A stretch of 64,000 nucleotides of DNA from Roseateles toxinivorans. Lineage in GTDB: Bacteria; Pseudomonadota; Gammaproteobacteria; Burkholderiales; Burkholderiaceae_C. Positions 50,283-59,790 of this stretch are shown here, piece after piece. The stretch covers positions 434,001 through 498,000 of the forward strand of contig NZ_SNXS01000005.1 of assembly GCF_004362525.1 (NCBI RefSeq). Reading direction: 5' to 3'. The first letter of the stretch is position 1; every line of letters begins with the position of its first letter. The notes beneath the pieces are model-generated. The model was not told where the DNA came from. It saw nothing but the letters and a program-made list of their open reading frames with translations, and ran no database searches. The position numbers and the translations under genes were made by a program.

Positions 50283-51259
50283 GCATGCTCAAAGACCTCA
50301 GCGTCGATCAGCAGGTAGGGCTGCTGTTCGTGATCCTGTTCGGCGTGCTGCTGCTGGTCAGCGTGGGCGCCTTTCTGCGCACGCTGCGCGAGCGCGAACA
50401 GACGGCCGAGCAGCAGGAGTGGCAGCATGAGTTCCGCCGCGACCTGAGGGCGGTCTGGGGCGGGGCGGTGATCTTCTGGGGGGCCTGGATCTCCGGGCCC
50501 ATCGGCGCCACCCTGCTGTTCGGCGTGTTCTCCTTCCTGGCCCTGCGCGAGTTCATCACCTTGATGCACACCCGACGCAGCGACCACCGCAGCCTGCTGC
50601 TGGCCTTCTTCGTGCTGCTGCCGGTGCAGTACGTGCTGGTCGGCACGCGCCACTTCGACCTGTTCACCGTGTTCCTGCCGGTCTACGGTTTCCTGGGCTT
50701 GCCGGTGATCAGTGCGCTGGCCGACGACCCCGAGCGTTTTCTGGAGCGTAACGCCAAGATCCAGTGGGGCATCATGCTGTGCGTCTATGGCCTGAGTCAT
50801 GCACCGGCCCTGCTGCTGCTTGACTTCCCGAACTACAAGGGCCGCGGCGCCTTCCTGCTGTTCTTCCTGGTGATGGTGGCCGGCACGGCCCAGATCGGCC
50901 AGGAGCTGGCCAGCCGCTGGCTGCGCCGCCGGCCGCTGGCTCGGCGCATCAGCCGCTCGTTCTCGGTGCGTGCCTGGCTTATCGGGGCCGTGAGCGCAGC
51001 CATCGTCGGCATGCTGCTCTACTGGATCACTCCGTTCAAGGCCGGCCAGGCTCTGGTGATGGCCTTCATCGCCGCCGGCGCCGGCACCCTGGGCGGCCTG
51101 GTGCTGAAGGCGCTGAAGCGCGACGCCGGCGTGCGCTACTGGGGCAATCGCAGCTCCATCACCGGCGCGGCCGGTCTGCTGGACCGGATTGCGGTACTGT
51201 GCTTTGCCGCCCCGGTGTTCTTCCATTCGGTGCGCTGGTATTTTTCACTGAGCAAATGA
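50279..51259 (+). CDS. Phosphatidate cytidylyltransferase-like membrane protein
   Basis: A 326-residue protein with about eight membrane segments, of the CdsA family (YnbB-like branch). CdsA makes CDP-diacylglycerol from CTP and phosphatidate. The C-terminal signature region is present but altered: [20 protein letters not shown], then [17 protein letters not shown], where canonical CdsA has a KD pair, PGHGG and DRxD. Two acidic positions usually kept are thus Tyr and Ala. The frame is intact on both sides, so this is not a frameshift. It may have another substrate or be inactive. Overlaps ruvC by 4 bases. Confidence 0.82.
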   Translation: MSMLKDLSVDQQVGLLFVILFGVLLLVSVGAFLRTLREREQTAEQQEWQHEFRRDLRAVWGGAVIFWGAWISGPIGATLLFGVFSFLALREFITLMHTRRSDHRSLLLAFFVLLPVQYVLVGTRHFDLFTVFLPVYGFLGLPVISALADDPERFLERNAKIQWGIMLCVYGLSHAPALLLLDFPNYKGRGAFLLFFLVMVAGTAQIGQELASRWLRRRPLARRISRSFSVRAWLIGAVSAAIVGMLLYWITPFKAGQALVMAFIAAGAGTLGGLVLKALKRDAGVRYWGNRSSITGAAGLLDRIAVLCFAAPVFFHSVRWYFSLSK

Positions 51260-51810
51260 CGATACGAATTCTTGGAATCGATCCCGGCCTCCAAACAACG
51301 GGATTCGGTGTCATCGACGCCGATGGCCCGAGGCTGAGCTATGTGGCCAGCGGCACGATACGTACCAATGCGGTGGCCAGCGGCCAGTTGCCCCAGCGGC
51401 TGAAGATCATCTTCGACGGCGTGCGCGAGGTGGTGGCTCGCTACCAGCCCAAGTGTGCGGCAGTGGAGATCGTCTTTGTCAACGTCAATCCGCAGTCCAC
51501 CCTGCTGTTGGGTCAGGCGCGCGGGGCGGCGCTGACCAGCCTGGTGTCCTGCGATCTGGAGGTGGCCGAGTACACCGCGCTGCAGATGAAGAAGGCGGTG
51601 GTCGGCCATGGCCGAGCGAGCAAGGGCCAGGTGCAGCTGATGGTGCAGCGCCTGCTGGCCCTGCCCGGCCTGCCCGGCACCGACGCGGCCGATGCGCTGG
51701 GCATCGCCATCATGCATGCCCATGCCGGCGCCTCGTTCGCGGCGATGGCCAAATCCACCACCCTGACGCGGCGCACCCATGCGCAGTTCGGTGGCGGGCG
51801 CACCTACTGA
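51256..51810 (+). CDS. ruvC: Crossover junction endodeoxyribonuclease RuvC
   Basis: RuvC cuts Holliday junctions in recombination. The 184-residue protein has the RNase-H fold and four acidic catalytic positions: Asp8 ([13 protein letters not shown]), Glu in [14 protein letters not shown], and the paired Asp in [15 protein letters not shown]. The start overlaps the CdsA-like stop (ATGA). ruvA and ruvB do not follow; the next genes are on the other strand. Confidence 0.97.
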   Translation: MTIRILGIDPGLQTTGFGVIDADGPRLSYVASGTIRTNAVASGQLPQRLKIIFDGVREVVARYQPKCAAVEIVFVNVNPQSTLLLGQARGAALTSLVSCDLEVAEYTALQMKKAVVGHGRASKGQVQLMVQRLLALPGLPGTDAADALGIAIMHAHAGASFAAMAKSTTLTRRTHAQFGGGRTY

Positions 51811-52496
51811 GTCGTCTCGCCCCCGGCCTGGCGCTCGGCCCGCTGCACATCGTTGCTCAGGCGCTCGGCCAGCAGCTCTATCATGTGGAAGCCGAAGGCC
51901 GGCTCCTGGTAGTAGAGCTGCTTGACGGTGCTGTCGTGTATCTGCAGCAGCGTGCAGGCGCCACGCGCCCGCACCGTCTGCGTGCGCAGGCCGCTGGGCG
52001 AGAACAGCGCGATCTCGCCGAAGATGCGGCCCGGCTCCAGCAGGCGCCCGGTACCGACCAGCTCCAGCTCGCCCGACACCAGCAGATAGAGATGCTCGGC
52101 GCGGTCGCCCTTGCTGAACAGCGTCTTGCCGGCCCTCAGCCTGCGCGTTTTCATATAGGGCTTGAGCCAGAGGCCGGCATGCTCGGCGGCCGTGGTGGCA
52201 CGATGCACCCGCCGCGTCAGCCTTGTGACCTCGACGGCGCGGTAGATATTGATCGGCAGCAGCACGGCGGCGATGCTCATCGTGATCGGCGACGGATGCA
52301 GCAGGCCATAGCTCAGCAGGCCGATATTGCTACCCACGGCCAGCCAGCGCAGCGGCGTCATCGTGCGCACCAGCGCACCGGCCATCACCAGGCCAACACC
52401 CAGCAGCGCCGCCAGATGGGCGATGATCTGCCGCGGCGACGACACGGCCTCGGTCAGGTAGGCCATCGCCAGCACAAGCAGCGCGTCCATGCTCAT
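51804..52496 (-). CDS. Membrane protein with cyclic-nucleotide-binding domain
   Basis: A 230-residue protein with three to four short hydrophobic segments in the first ~95 residues ([36 protein letters not shown]) and a Crp-type cyclic-nucleotide-binding domain (residues ~115-215: [21 protein letters not shown], then [23 protein letters not shown] with the phosphate-binding GE..L..RT cassette). No DNA-binding helix follows, so it is an effector at the membrane, not a transcription factor. Its ATG overlaps the stop of the cyclase gene, suggesting it reads out that cyclase product. Confidence 0.85.
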   Translation of the reverse strand: MSMDALLVLAMAYLTEAVSSPRQIIAHLAALLGVGLVMAGALVRTMTPLRWLAVGSNIGLLSYGLLHPSPITMSIAAVLLPINIYRAVEVTRLTRRVHRATTAAEHAGLWLKPYMKTRRLRAGKTLFSKGDRAEHLYLLVSGELELVGTGRLLEPGRIFGEIALFSPSGLRTQTVRARGACTLLQIHDSTVKQLYYQEPAFGFHMIELLAERLSNDVQRAERQAGGETTQ

Positions 52497-53542
52497 GCGG
52501 GCCTGAGCACTGCAAACACCTCGACTGGCGCGGCCCTGCCCTTGAGCTGCACCGGCCCCAGCGCCTCGATCACGGCATAGTCGGGCAGGACACCCTCGAG
52601 TGCGGCGCAGGAAGCGCCGTCGATCAGGATGGCACGCTGCGCCTCCTTGGTGTGCGCCTCCAGCCGCGCCGCCACGTTGACCGTGTCGCCGACGCAGGTG
52701 TAGGTGGCACGGCTCTCGGTGCCGGTGTAGCCGGCGACCATGTGGCCGGAGGCTATGCCCACGCCGATGCGCAGGGCCGACTTGCCGGCGGCAACCTGCT
52801 CGCCGCTGAACTGCTCGATCATCGCCACCATCTCCAGCGCCGCCGCCACCGCGCAGGCGGCCGGTGCCTGCAGCGGCATCGGCGCGCCGAAGATGGCCAT
52901 CAGGCCGTCGCCGATGATCTGGTTGACCACGCCGCCCATGCCGGTGATGGCATCGAACATCAGGGTGTAGTAGGTGTTCAGCAGCTCGATGATCTCCTCG
53001 GGCGTCTGCGTCTCGACCATACGGGTGAAGCCACGGATGTCGCAGAACAGCACCGCGCCATGGACGCGCCGCCCGCCGAGCGAGAAGCCCGAGCGGGCCA
53101 GGTCCTGCGCTACCTCCAGCGTGGCAAAGCGGCTGACCAGATCGCGCTGCGCGTCGCGCAGGCGCTTCTTCTCGAGGCTGGCATTGATGCGCGCCTTCAG
53201 GAGCACCGGATTGACCGGCTTGCTCAGATAGTCCTCGGCCCCCAGCTCGATGCAACGCACCGCGTTGTCCAGGCCTTCCAGTGCCGAGGTGACGATCACC
53301 GGCAGGTCGCGCAGCTCGGGGTCTTCGAGCATGCGGCTCAGGACCTCGAAGCCGTCCATCTCGGGCATCTCGATATCCAGCACCAGCAGGTCGTAGCGGC
53401 GCTCGCGCAGCATGCGCAGGGCCTGGCGGCCGTTCTCGGCCAGCTCGGCCTGATGGCCCAGCTGGCTGAGCAGGCGCGCCAGCAGCAGACGGTTGACGCG
53501 GTTGTCGTCGACCAGCAGCAGCCGCGCGCCCTGGTCACGCAT
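52493..53542 (-). CDS. Response regulator with class III nucleotide cyclase output
   Basis: A 349-residue protein: an N-terminal receiver domain (VDDN acidic pocket, phospho-acceptor Asp56 in LLVLDIEMPEMDG, Lys in LSKPV), a linker helix, and a class III adenylate/guanylate cyclase domain (residues ~155-340). Metal-binding Asp168 (FCDIRGFT) and Asp212 (IIGDGLMAIFG) are present, as is the catalytic Asn-Arg in VGDTVNVAARLE. The Lys that usually selects adenine is Gln in VVNQIIGD, so the base preference is uncertain. It overlaps the HPt gene by 8 bases. Confidence 0.92.
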   Translation of the reverse strand: MRDQGARLLLVDDNRVNRLLLARLLSQLGHQAELAENGRQALRMLRERRYDLLVLDIEMPEMDGFEVLSRMLEDPELRDLPVIVTSALEGLDNAVRCIELGAEDYLSKPVNPVLLKARINASLEKKRLRDAQRDLVSRFATLEVAQDLARSGFSLGGRRVHGAVLFCDIRGFTRMVETQTPEEIIELLNTYYTLMFDAITGMGGVVNQIIGDGLMAIFGAPMPLQAPAACAVAAALEMVAMIEQFSGEQVAAGKSALRIGVGIASGHMVAGYTGTESRATYTCVGDTVNVAARLEAHTKEAQRAILIDGASCAALEGVLPDYAVIEALGPVQLKGRAAPVEVFAVLRPA

Positions 53543-53873
53543 GGCTGAGCTCGGTCAAGGCGCTTGTCGCAGCGGCATAGGCGGCCTCCAGCGCCTGCAA
53601 CTGAGCAGCGCGTGCCTCAGCGCCGGGGTTGGCCCCCTGCTCCAAGTCACGAGCCAGATCGGCCAGAGCGGTGGCGCCAAAGGTGTTGGCATTGGACTTC
53701 AGCGTATGCGCGGCACGCCGCTGCGCCTGCGCGTCGCCCGCCTCGGCGGCCCTGCACAACTCACGCAGCAGGGCCGGCGCGTCTTCCAGAAAGGCCTGCA
53801 CCAGCTCGGCCACGAACTCGGCACCCGCCGTGGCCTGCAGCTCCGCAAAGATCTGCCCGTTGATCACCGCCAT
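53535..53873 (-). CDS. HPt phosphotransfer protein
   Basis: A 112-residue four-helix histidine phosphotransfer protein. The phospho-His is His56 in AAHTLKSNANTFGA. It stands between the hybrid kinase and the receiver-cyclase with overlaps or a one-base gap on each side, so it is the expected relay between them. Confidence 0.92.
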   Translation of the reverse strand: MAVINGQIFAELQATAGAEFVAELVQAFLEDAPALLRELCRAAEAGDAQAQRRAAHTLKSNANTFGATALADLARDLEQGANPGAEARAAQLQALEAAYAAATSALTELSHA

Positions 53874-53874
53874 C

Positions 53875-56163
53875 TCAGCTGCTCCCCGCTACGGCTTGGG
53901 TCCGCATCAGCGCCGCCACCAGCGCATCGACCCGGATCGGCTTGGTCACATAGTCATCCATGCCGGCAGCCAGGCAGGCCTCGCGGTCACCCTGCATGGC
54001 ATTGGCCGTCATCGCGACGATACGCGGCCGCCCGCCGCACGGCCAGCGGTGGCAGATCTCCTGCGCCGCCTGCAGCCCATCCATCTCGGGCATCTGCACA
54101 TCCATCAGCACCAGGTCGTAGCCCTGCCGGGCCACGCACTCGATCGCCTCGATGCCGTTGCTGGCCACATCGACGCGATAGCCCATCTGGCCGAGCAGGC
54201 GCAGCGCCAGCTTCTGGTTCACGACATTGTCTTCTGCGAGCAGGATGCGCAGCGGGTGGCGTAGCGCCAGGCCCGTGTCAAGACCGGGTCGGGGCGGCGG
54301 CGCCACGCGCGGCGCCAGCGCCTCGCCCATCAGGCCCACCAGGGTGTCGAACAGCTGGCTCTGATGCAGGGGCTTGTGAAGGAACGCTTGGAACAGGCCC
54401 TCCTCGACGCCGATTTCGCGGCGGCCCAGCGAGCTGAACAGCACCAGGGGCAGCGCGGGCCAACGCTGGCGCACGCGGCGCGCCAGACTCACACCGTCCA
54501 TGCCGGGCATGTGCATGTCCAGCACGGCCAGATCGAAGTGCTCGCCGGACTGCTCGGCCTGCTCGAGCGTGCGCAGCGCCTCTTCACCAGAGTTGCAGTC
54601 GCGCGGCACCATGCCCCATTTGGCGGTCTGCAGGGCCAGCAGGCGGCGGTTGGTCGGGTTGTCATCGACCACCAGCAGGTGCTTGGCTTTCAGTGCCGGC
54701 TGCGGGCCGATGTACTCGCGCCGCGCGGTGGCGGGCAGCTCGGCCGGCACCGCCTCGATGGTGAAGCAGAAGCTGCTGCCCAGACCCGGCCCGGCGCTCT
54801 CGGCCCACATGCGACCACCCATCAGCTCCGCCAGCTTCTTGCTGATCGCCAGGCCCAGGCCGGTGCCGCCGTACTGACGCGTGGTCGAGCTGTCCGCCTG
54901 GCTGAAGCTCTGGAACAGCCGGCTCATGCCCTGCTCGCTCAGGCCTATGCCGGTATCGCGGACGGTGAAGTGCAGGCCCGTCCCTTCGGCCCTGACCGTC
55001 AACACGACCTCGCCTGCTTCGGTGAACTTGACCGCATTGGCCAGCAGGTTGAGCAGGATCTGGCGCAGCCGCGTGACGTCGCCCAGCACCGCGGCCGGCG
55101 GTTCGCCCTCCGCAGTGCTCTCGAACACATAGGCCAGGTCAAGGTGCTTCTCGGCGGCGCGCGCGCTGACCAGGTCCAGCGCCGATTCGATGCAGTCCCG
55201 CAGCTCGAACGGGTGCAGCTCGATGTCCATGCGCCCGGCCTCGATCTTCGAGAAGTCCAGGATGTCGTTGATGATGGTCAGCAGCGTCTCGCCGGAATCG
55301 CGGATGGTCAGCGCATAGTCCTGCTGCTCGGCATCGAGCCGGGTGTCCAGCATCAGGCCGCTCATGCCGATGATGGCGTTCAGCGGCGTGCGGATCTCAT
55401 GGCTGACGGTGGCCAGGAACTCGGACTTGTGGCGGTTGGCGTCCTCCAGCACGCGGGTGCGTTCGCGCACTCGCTGCTCGGTCAAGGCCTCGTTCAGGCG
55501 GGTGTTCTCGAAGCGCATGCGCATCGAGTCGAGCAGGGCCTCACCGTGTTGGCGCGCGTAAACCAGCACGCAGGTGGACAGCAGCAGGGCAGCCGCGGCG
55601 AACAGCAGCGGAGGTCCGGTGTCGGTCGAGGCAGCGGCGCGAAGCGCAAAGGGCATCACGGTGAGGACACAGAAGGCGTAGGCGCTGGGCCGGTGGATGG
55701 CGGCCGCCGAGGCCACCGCCACGACATTGCCCAGCACCGCCAGCAGCAGGACGAGCAGGCGCAGCAGACCGGGCTCGAAGTACAGCGCGCAGCCAGCCCC
55801 CCAGACACCGCCCAGCAGCAGATGGAAGGCGACCTGCACCCTGGACAGGCGGACGAAATCGCCCGCCTCGGCCAGACGCCGGTGCAGCGGCGCGACAACG
55901 ACGAAGTAGATCAGTATCACCAGCAGCAGGGCCGCCACCCACCAGGCCAGCCCCTGAGCAGCACCGCTCAGTGTCACCGCCCAGGCGAACAGCAGCGCGC
56001 CCACCGGGGATACCGCTAGGCCCAGCCGCATATTGCCGGCCAGATAGGCGAACTGTGCCCGCGCGACCTGCTCACGCATGGCCGCCAAGGCCCGCTCATC
56101 GGCCGCGGACTGTTCCGGCGGCAAGGCCCCGGGATCGGCCATCGCTTGCAAACTCGAGCTCAC
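53875..56163 (-). CDS. Hybrid sensor histidine kinase with two receiver domains
   Basis: A 762-residue membrane kinase. Residues ~45-205 contain six hydrophobic segments with no clear periplasmic sensor domain, similar to short MHYT-less membrane sensors. A coiled linker leads to HisKA ([18 protein letters not shown], His255), HATPase ([26 protein letters not shown]), receiver 1 ([24 protein letters not shown]) and receiver 2 ([24 protein letters not shown]). The HPt module is in a separate gene downstream. The layout is like BarA/RpfC-type kinases. Confidence 0.94.
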   Translation of the reverse strand: MSSSLQAMADPGALPPEQSAADERALAAMREQVARAQFAYLAGNMRLGLAVSPVGALLFAWAVTLSGAAQGLAWWVAALLLVILIYFVVVAPLHRRLAEAGDFVRLSRVQVAFHLLLGGVWGAGCALYFEPGLLRLLVLLLAVLGNVVAVASAAAIHRPSAYAFCVLTVMPFALRAAASTDTGPPLLFAAAALLLSTCVLVYARQHGEALLDSMRMRFENTRLNEALTEQRVRERTRVLEDANRHKSEFLATVSHEIRTPLNAIIGMSGLMLDTRLDAEQQDYALTIRDSGETLLTIINDILDFSKIEAGRMDIELHPFELRDCIESALDLVSARAAEKHLDLAYVFESTAEGEPPAAVLGDVTRLRQILLNLLANAVKFTEAGEVVLTVRAEGTGLHFTVRDTGIGLSEQGMSRLFQSFSQADSSTTRQYGGTGLGLAISKKLAELMGGRMWAESAGPGLGSSFCFTIEAVPAELPATARREYIGPQPALKAKHLLVVDDNPTNRRLLALQTAKWGMVPRDCNSGEEALRTLEQAEQSGEHFDLAVLDMHMPGMDGVSLARRVRQRWPALPLVLFSSLGRREIGVEEGLFQAFLHKPLHQSQLFDTLVGLMGEALAPRVAPPPRPGLDTGLALRHPLRILLAEDNVVNQKLALRLLGQMGYRVDVASNGIEAIECVARQGYDLVLMDVQMPEMDGLQAAQEICHRWPCGGRPRIVAMTANAMQGDREACLAAGMDDYVTKPIRVDALVAALMRTQAVAGSS

Positions 56164-56288
56164 GCCTATGCCCTCGTGCGGTGGGCCGGCGCATGGCGAT
56201 ATCGACGAAATCAGCGAAATCAGCGCTCGGCCGGTCCAGTGTCCGGGACGGCAAGGGCTGCTATAGCGGGGACAAACCCTGAATCGCC

Positions 56289-57173
56289 CTAAACCTTGCT
56301 GATGCCTGCCTCCAGCCTGGCGAGTGTGGCCTCGGCGTAGGCCCTGGACGACTGATCGTCAATGCCGGGCAGACAGGCTCGCATCAGCGCACGTTGCTGG
56401 CGCAGCAGCGCCGCCTGGGCAAGGGCCAGCGCCTCATGGGCAAAGAACAGCTCATAGGCGTCTGCACCGTTGGCCTCGCAGCCGGCCAGACAGGCCTGGG
56501 CATGCTGCAGCGCCTGCTCCCCCTGCCCGGCTGCGGCATGGCACAGGGCAAGCTGGTAGTCGGCCCGCTCAACCTCCATCCAGCCGCCGACGGTGGCCCA
56601 GTGGGTGCGCGCCAGCGCCGCGGCCTTCAGCATCAGCGCATCGGCCTGCGGGTCGGCTGCGGCTGTGGCCTGCTCACGGTAATAGCGCAGATCGCCCGCC
56701 AGGTTGTTGGTGACGATGGCCAGCGCACGCCAGCACTTGAGCTCGTTCGCCTGGGCAGCCAACGACTGGGCCCGGTCCAACAAGGCTTGGGCCCCTGATC
56801 GGTCGGCACGGCGGGTATGGGCCAGCATCGCCTGCCCCAGCGCGCGCAGCTGCTCATCGGCGGGCAGCTCAGGCCCCGGCCCCTCGCCGTGACCGGCCAG
56901 CACCAGACCCAGCGCTGCGCGCTGCAGCACGCGGGCCACTGCCTCGTCTCGACCGGCGACGGGCTGCATCGCAGCGATGAAGTCGCGCAACGCCTGGGCC
57001 TGGTCCAGATGGCCCAGCAGCAGGTGCTCGCCAAACCGTGCCAGCTCCTCGGCCGGCGCGGTGCCATCGTCAAGCAGGGCGATGGCCTCGGCCAGGCGGT
57101 CGGCCAGCGCCTGGGGCTGATCGGGATGCTGGTCCCAGGACTGGTCCAGCCAGGTGCGCAAAGTTGTCGTCAT
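56289..57173 (-). CDS. Helical repeat protein, function unknown
   Basis: A 294-residue Ala/Leu/Gln-rich helical protein that looks like degenerate TPR repeats ([60 protein letters not shown]). No signal peptide or catalytic motif is seen. Its ATG at 57173 overlaps the stop of the SRPBCC gene (ATGA), so it belongs to the ArsR-SRPBCC operon. I do not recognise its family with certainty. Confidence 0.7.
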   Translation of the reverse strand: MTTTLRTWLDQSWDQHPDQPQALADRLAEAIALLDDGTAPAEELARFGEHLLLGHLDQAQALRDFIAAMQPVAGRDEAVARVLQRAALGLVLAGHGEGPGPELPADEQLRALGQAMLAHTRRADRSGAQALLDRAQSLAAQANELKCWRALAIVTNNLAGDLRYYREQATAAADPQADALMLKAAALARTHWATVGGWMEVERADYQLALCHAAAGQGEQALQHAQACLAGCEANGADAYELFFAHEALALAQAALLRQQRALMRACLPGIDDQSSRAYAEATLARLEAGISKV

Positions 57174-57658
57174 CGGCAATCCTCCTTATTGGGCGGGAAC
57201 TGTCTGACCAGCCACTGCAGCACCCAGGGCCAGCCGGCGTGATGGGTGTCGCGGCCGCTGAAGTCGGGGCGAAAGCCCTCGTGCCTGAGACTCAGCAAGG
57301 TGCCGCCGGCCTGTGCCTCCAGCTCGAAGTGCACCTCGGTGGGCGGCGGCGCCAGCCAGCTGGGCTGCCAGGACAGGCTCAGCCGCTCGGCCGGACGGGC
57401 ATCCAGCACCTCACCGGACAGGCCATGGCGCGCGCCATTGCGGGTGTGGATGTCGCAACACCAGCGCGTGCCTGGCTCGGCCGCGATCTGCCAGTTGCTG
57501 CTGGTATAGCTGCTGTCATCGCCCCACCAGGCGGCCAGCCAGGCCGGCGTGGTCAGTGCCTCGAACACGCGGGCCGGACTGGAGGCTATCCAGACCTGGC
57601 CCTCGATCACCAGGCCGTTGAGCTCGACGTGGGCACCCGACTCAAGCACGGCCGTCAT
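57170..57658 (-). CDS. SRPBCC (AHSA1-like) domain protein
   Basis: A 162-residue protein with the START/Bet v1-like fold of the AHSA1 group: VWIASSPARVFEALTTPAWLAAWWG at the start, LSGEVLDARPAERLSLSW in the middle and a C-terminal helix (WPWVLQWLVRQF). Such genes very often pair with an ArsR regulator, as here; the ligand is unknown. The ATG at 57658 overlaps the arsR-type gene by 17 bases, so translational coupling is likely. Confidence 0.85.
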   Translation of the reverse strand: MTAVLESGAHVELNGLVIEGQVWIASSPARVFEALTTPAWLAAWWGDDSSYTSSNWQIAAEPGTRWCCDIHTRNGARHGLSGEVLDARPAERLSLSWQPSWLAPPPTEVHFELEAQAGGTLLSLRHEGFRPDFSGRDTHHAGWPWVLQWLVRQFPPNKEDCR

Positions 57659-57983
57659 CCTTTTCCAGCGCACGCTTCATGCGGCCCAGGCTGCTGTTCC
57701 ACAGGCGTCGCTGCTCGGCCAGCCAGAGCTCAAGCTCCCGCAGCCGCTGCAGATTGACGCCGTAGTAGTTGCGCCGGCCCTCGCGCACCTCCAGCACCAG
57801 ACCGGCCTCTTTCAACAGGCGCAGGTGCTTGGAAATGGCCGGTCGGCTGATCGGAAAGCGCGTTGCCAACTCGTCGACATGCAGGCGCTCCTGGGCCAGC
57901 AGATTCAGGATCGCCTGGCGCGTCGGATCGGCCAGCGCCTGAAAGGCCGACTGCGGCGGCTCGTGCTGGATTTGTTCGCTCAA
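57642..57983 (-). CDS. ArsR family winged-helix regulator
   Basis: A 113-residue ArsR/SmtB-type repressor with the winged helix (DPTRQAILNLLAQERLHVDEL, FPISRPAISKHLRLLKEAGLV, then the wing REGRRNYY). No Cys/His metal-binding cluster is present, so it is of the non-metal group that controls SRPBCC genes. A perfect palindrome upstream (58020-58035) sits within its own promoter, which indicates autorepression. Confidence 0.92.
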   Translation of the reverse strand: MSEQIQHEPPQSAFQALADPTRQAILNLLAQERLHVDELATRFPISRPAISKHLRLLKEAGLVLEVREGRRNYYGVNLQRLRELELWLAEQRRLWNSSLGRMKRALEKDDGRA

Positions 57984-58011
57984 GGCTTGCGTCCGGTGGC
58001 GTTTTGACGCA

Positions 58012-58042
58012 ATGATACCGTAACCACATGGTTACCAGTCAA
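58012..58042 (-). promoter_or_regulatory. Promoter and operator of the ArsR-type operon
   Basis: On the minus strand TTGACT (58042-58037) and TATCAT (58017-58012) are 19 bases apart, and the spacer holds the perfect palindrome GTAACCACATGGTTAC (58020-58035, seven-base arms around CA). A repressor dimer here would block RNA polymerase. The palindrome also covers an ATG at 58028 in the dinB-like frame, arguing for the later start there. Confidence 0.65.
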
Positions 58043-58054
58043 CACAAAGCCGCG

Positions 58055-58555
58055 ATGAACACACCCGCTTCCGATGCCAAGCCCACGTCCGCCGAACTCC
58101 TCGCCTGCCTGGACGCCCTGCAAGCGATGCCGGATCGCCTGAGCGCTGCTGCACAGCGCTGTCCACCGCTGCAGCGGCTGGAGCGCCATGGCGGCGCCCT
58201 GTTCTCGCTCACCGAGCAGGTCTGCCACCTGCGCGATATCGAGCTCGAGGGCTACACGCTGCGCATCGCCCGCGTGCTGGGCGAGGACCTGCCGGAATTG
58301 CAGGAGATTGATGGCAGCACGCTGGCCGAGACCCGCCGCTACCAGCAGCAAGACCTGGCCCTTGCCCTGGACCTGTTCTGCCGCCAGCGGCGGGCCAATG
58401 TGGCGCTGCTGCGCGACCACCTCGCCGGCAACACGCAGCGCCTTGGCATCTTCGGCGGCTTCGGTGTCGTGACGCTGTGGTCGCTGGTGAAAGGCATGGT
58501 CGCCCATGACGCCGAGCATCTGGGCGAGATCGAGGCCCTGCTGGCGAGCGGGTGA
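58055..58555 (+). CDS. DinB family protein
   Basis: A 166-residue four-helix-bundle protein of the DinB/YfiT type. Metal-ligand His are in TEQVCHLRDIELEGY and VAHDAEHLGEIEAL, the usual spacing of the three-His site. DinB-like proteins are often thiol-dependent transferases; the substrate here is unknown. ATG 58055 is chosen because the earlier in-frame ATG at 58028 lies inside the ArsR operator. Confidence 0.85.
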   Translation: MNTPASDAKPTSAELLACLDALQAMPDRLSAAAQRCPPLQRLERHGGALFSLTEQVCHLRDIELEGYTLRIARVLGEDLPELQEIDGSTLAETRRYQQQDLALALDLFCRQRRANVALLRDHLAGNTQRLGIFGGFGVVTLWSLVKGMVAHDAEHLGEIEALLASG

Positions 58556-58587
58556 TCTAATCCGACGCATAACTTCCGGTTGTCGTC

Positions 58588-59790
58588 ATGGCCTTTCAAC
58601 CTCTTCAGGGCATACGCGTGCTCGACCTCACCAATGTGCTGGCCGGCCCGTTCTGCTGCCACCAGCTCGCCCATATGGGCGCCGATGTGATCAAGGTCGA
58701 GGCCCGCGAGGGCGGCGATCTGGCGCGGCAGCTGGGGGCAGATGCGGAGCTGAACCGCAGGCATATGGGCGTGTCCTTTCTGGCCCAGAACCCGGGCAAG
58801 CGCTCGATCACCCTGAACCTCAAGAAAGACAGCGCCAAGGCGGTGCTGCGCCGACTGGTACGCACCGCCAATGTGCTGGTGGAGAACTTCCGCCCCGGCG
58901 TGATGGACCGCCTGGGCCTCGGCTACGAGGCCTTGCTGCTGGAGCGGCCGACGCTGATCTACTGCGCGATCTCGGGTTTTGGTCAGAGCGGGCCGCTGCG
59001 CGATCTGCCGGCTTATGACCAGATCATCCAGGGCATGAGCGGCGTGATGAGCATCACCGGCGACGCAGGCTCGGCGCCGCTGCGCGTCGGCTATCCCGTC
59101 GCCGACACCATTGGCGGCATCACCGCCGCCTTTGCCGTGGCCTCGGCCCTCGCCGACAAGCGGCGCAGCGCCGGCGTCTTCATCGATGTGTCGATGCTGG
59201 AGGCGGCGATGGCGACGATGGGCTGGGCCGTGTCCAACTACCTGGTGGCCGGCCAGGCGCCGCAGCCCATGGGCAACGAGAACGTCACGGCCAGCCCCTC
59301 GGGTACCTTCCGCACCGGTGACGGCCTGCTGAACATCGCCGCCAACAAGCAGGAACAGTTCGAGGCCGTGTGTCGGGTGCTGGGCCTGCCGGAATTGATC
59401 ACCGACCCGCGCTTTGCCGAGCGCCAGGGCCGGCTGCAGCACCGGGCCGCGCTGAAGGCCTTGATCGAGGCCGCCATGCAGGGCGGCTCGGCCGAGCATT
59501 GGTGGCAACGGCTCAACGAAGCCGGCGTGCCGGCCGGCCCGGTCTACACCGTGCCGCAGGCCCTGGCCCACGCGCAGATCGCCGATCGCGGCATGGTGGC
59601 CGAATTTGCCGATGCGCCCGGGGTCGGCCGCGACATCCGCCTGCTGCGCACCGGCTTCAAGCTCAATGGCGAGGCGCCCTCGGTGGCCACGCCGCCGCCG
59701 ACACTGGGCCAGCACAGCGACGAGATATTGGCCGAGCTGGGTTATGACGTTGCGGCCATTGCGGCATTGAAACAGGAGCAGGCGGTATGA
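58588..59790 (+). CDS. CaiB/BaiF family CoA-transferase
   Basis: A 400-residue family III CoA-transferase. The family start (GIRVLDLTNVLAGPFCCHQLAHMGADVIKVE), the CoA-binding RSITLNLK, and the catalytic Asp in PAYDQIIQGMSG (about residue 149) are all visible. These enzymes move CoA between carboxylic acids. The stop overlaps the next gene by 4 bases, so it probably supplies that lyase with an acyl-CoA such as citryl- or citramalyl-CoA. Confidence 0.92.
   Translation: MAFQPLQGIRVLDLTNVLAGPFCCHQLAHMGADVIKVEAREGGDLARQLGADAELNRRHMGVSFLAQNPGKRSITLNLKKDSAKAVLRRLVRTANVLVENFRPGVMDRLGLGYEALLLERPTLIYCAISGFGQSGPLRDLPAYDQIIQGMSGVMSITGDAGSAPLRVGYPVADTIGGITAAFAVASALADKRRSAGVFIDVSMLEAAMATMGWAVSNYLVAGQAPQPMGNENVTASPSGTFRTGDGLLNIAANKQEQFEAVCRVLGLPELITDPRFAERQGRLQHRAALKALIEAAMQGGSAEHWWQRLNEAGVPAGPVYTVPQALAHAQIADRGMVAEFADAPGVGRDIRLLRTGFKLNGEAPSVATPPPTLGQHSDEILAELGYDVAAIAALKQEQAV

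Noticed and set aside
50279-51259. CdsA-like gene as a pseudogene because of its altered signature
   Set aside because: No frameshift or stop is present and the overlaps with both neighbours are kept, so it is reported as an intact divergent member.
56205-56224. Tandem GAAATCAGC repeat upstream of the hybrid kinase gene
   Set aside because: Only two 9-base copies; too little to call a regulatory repeat.
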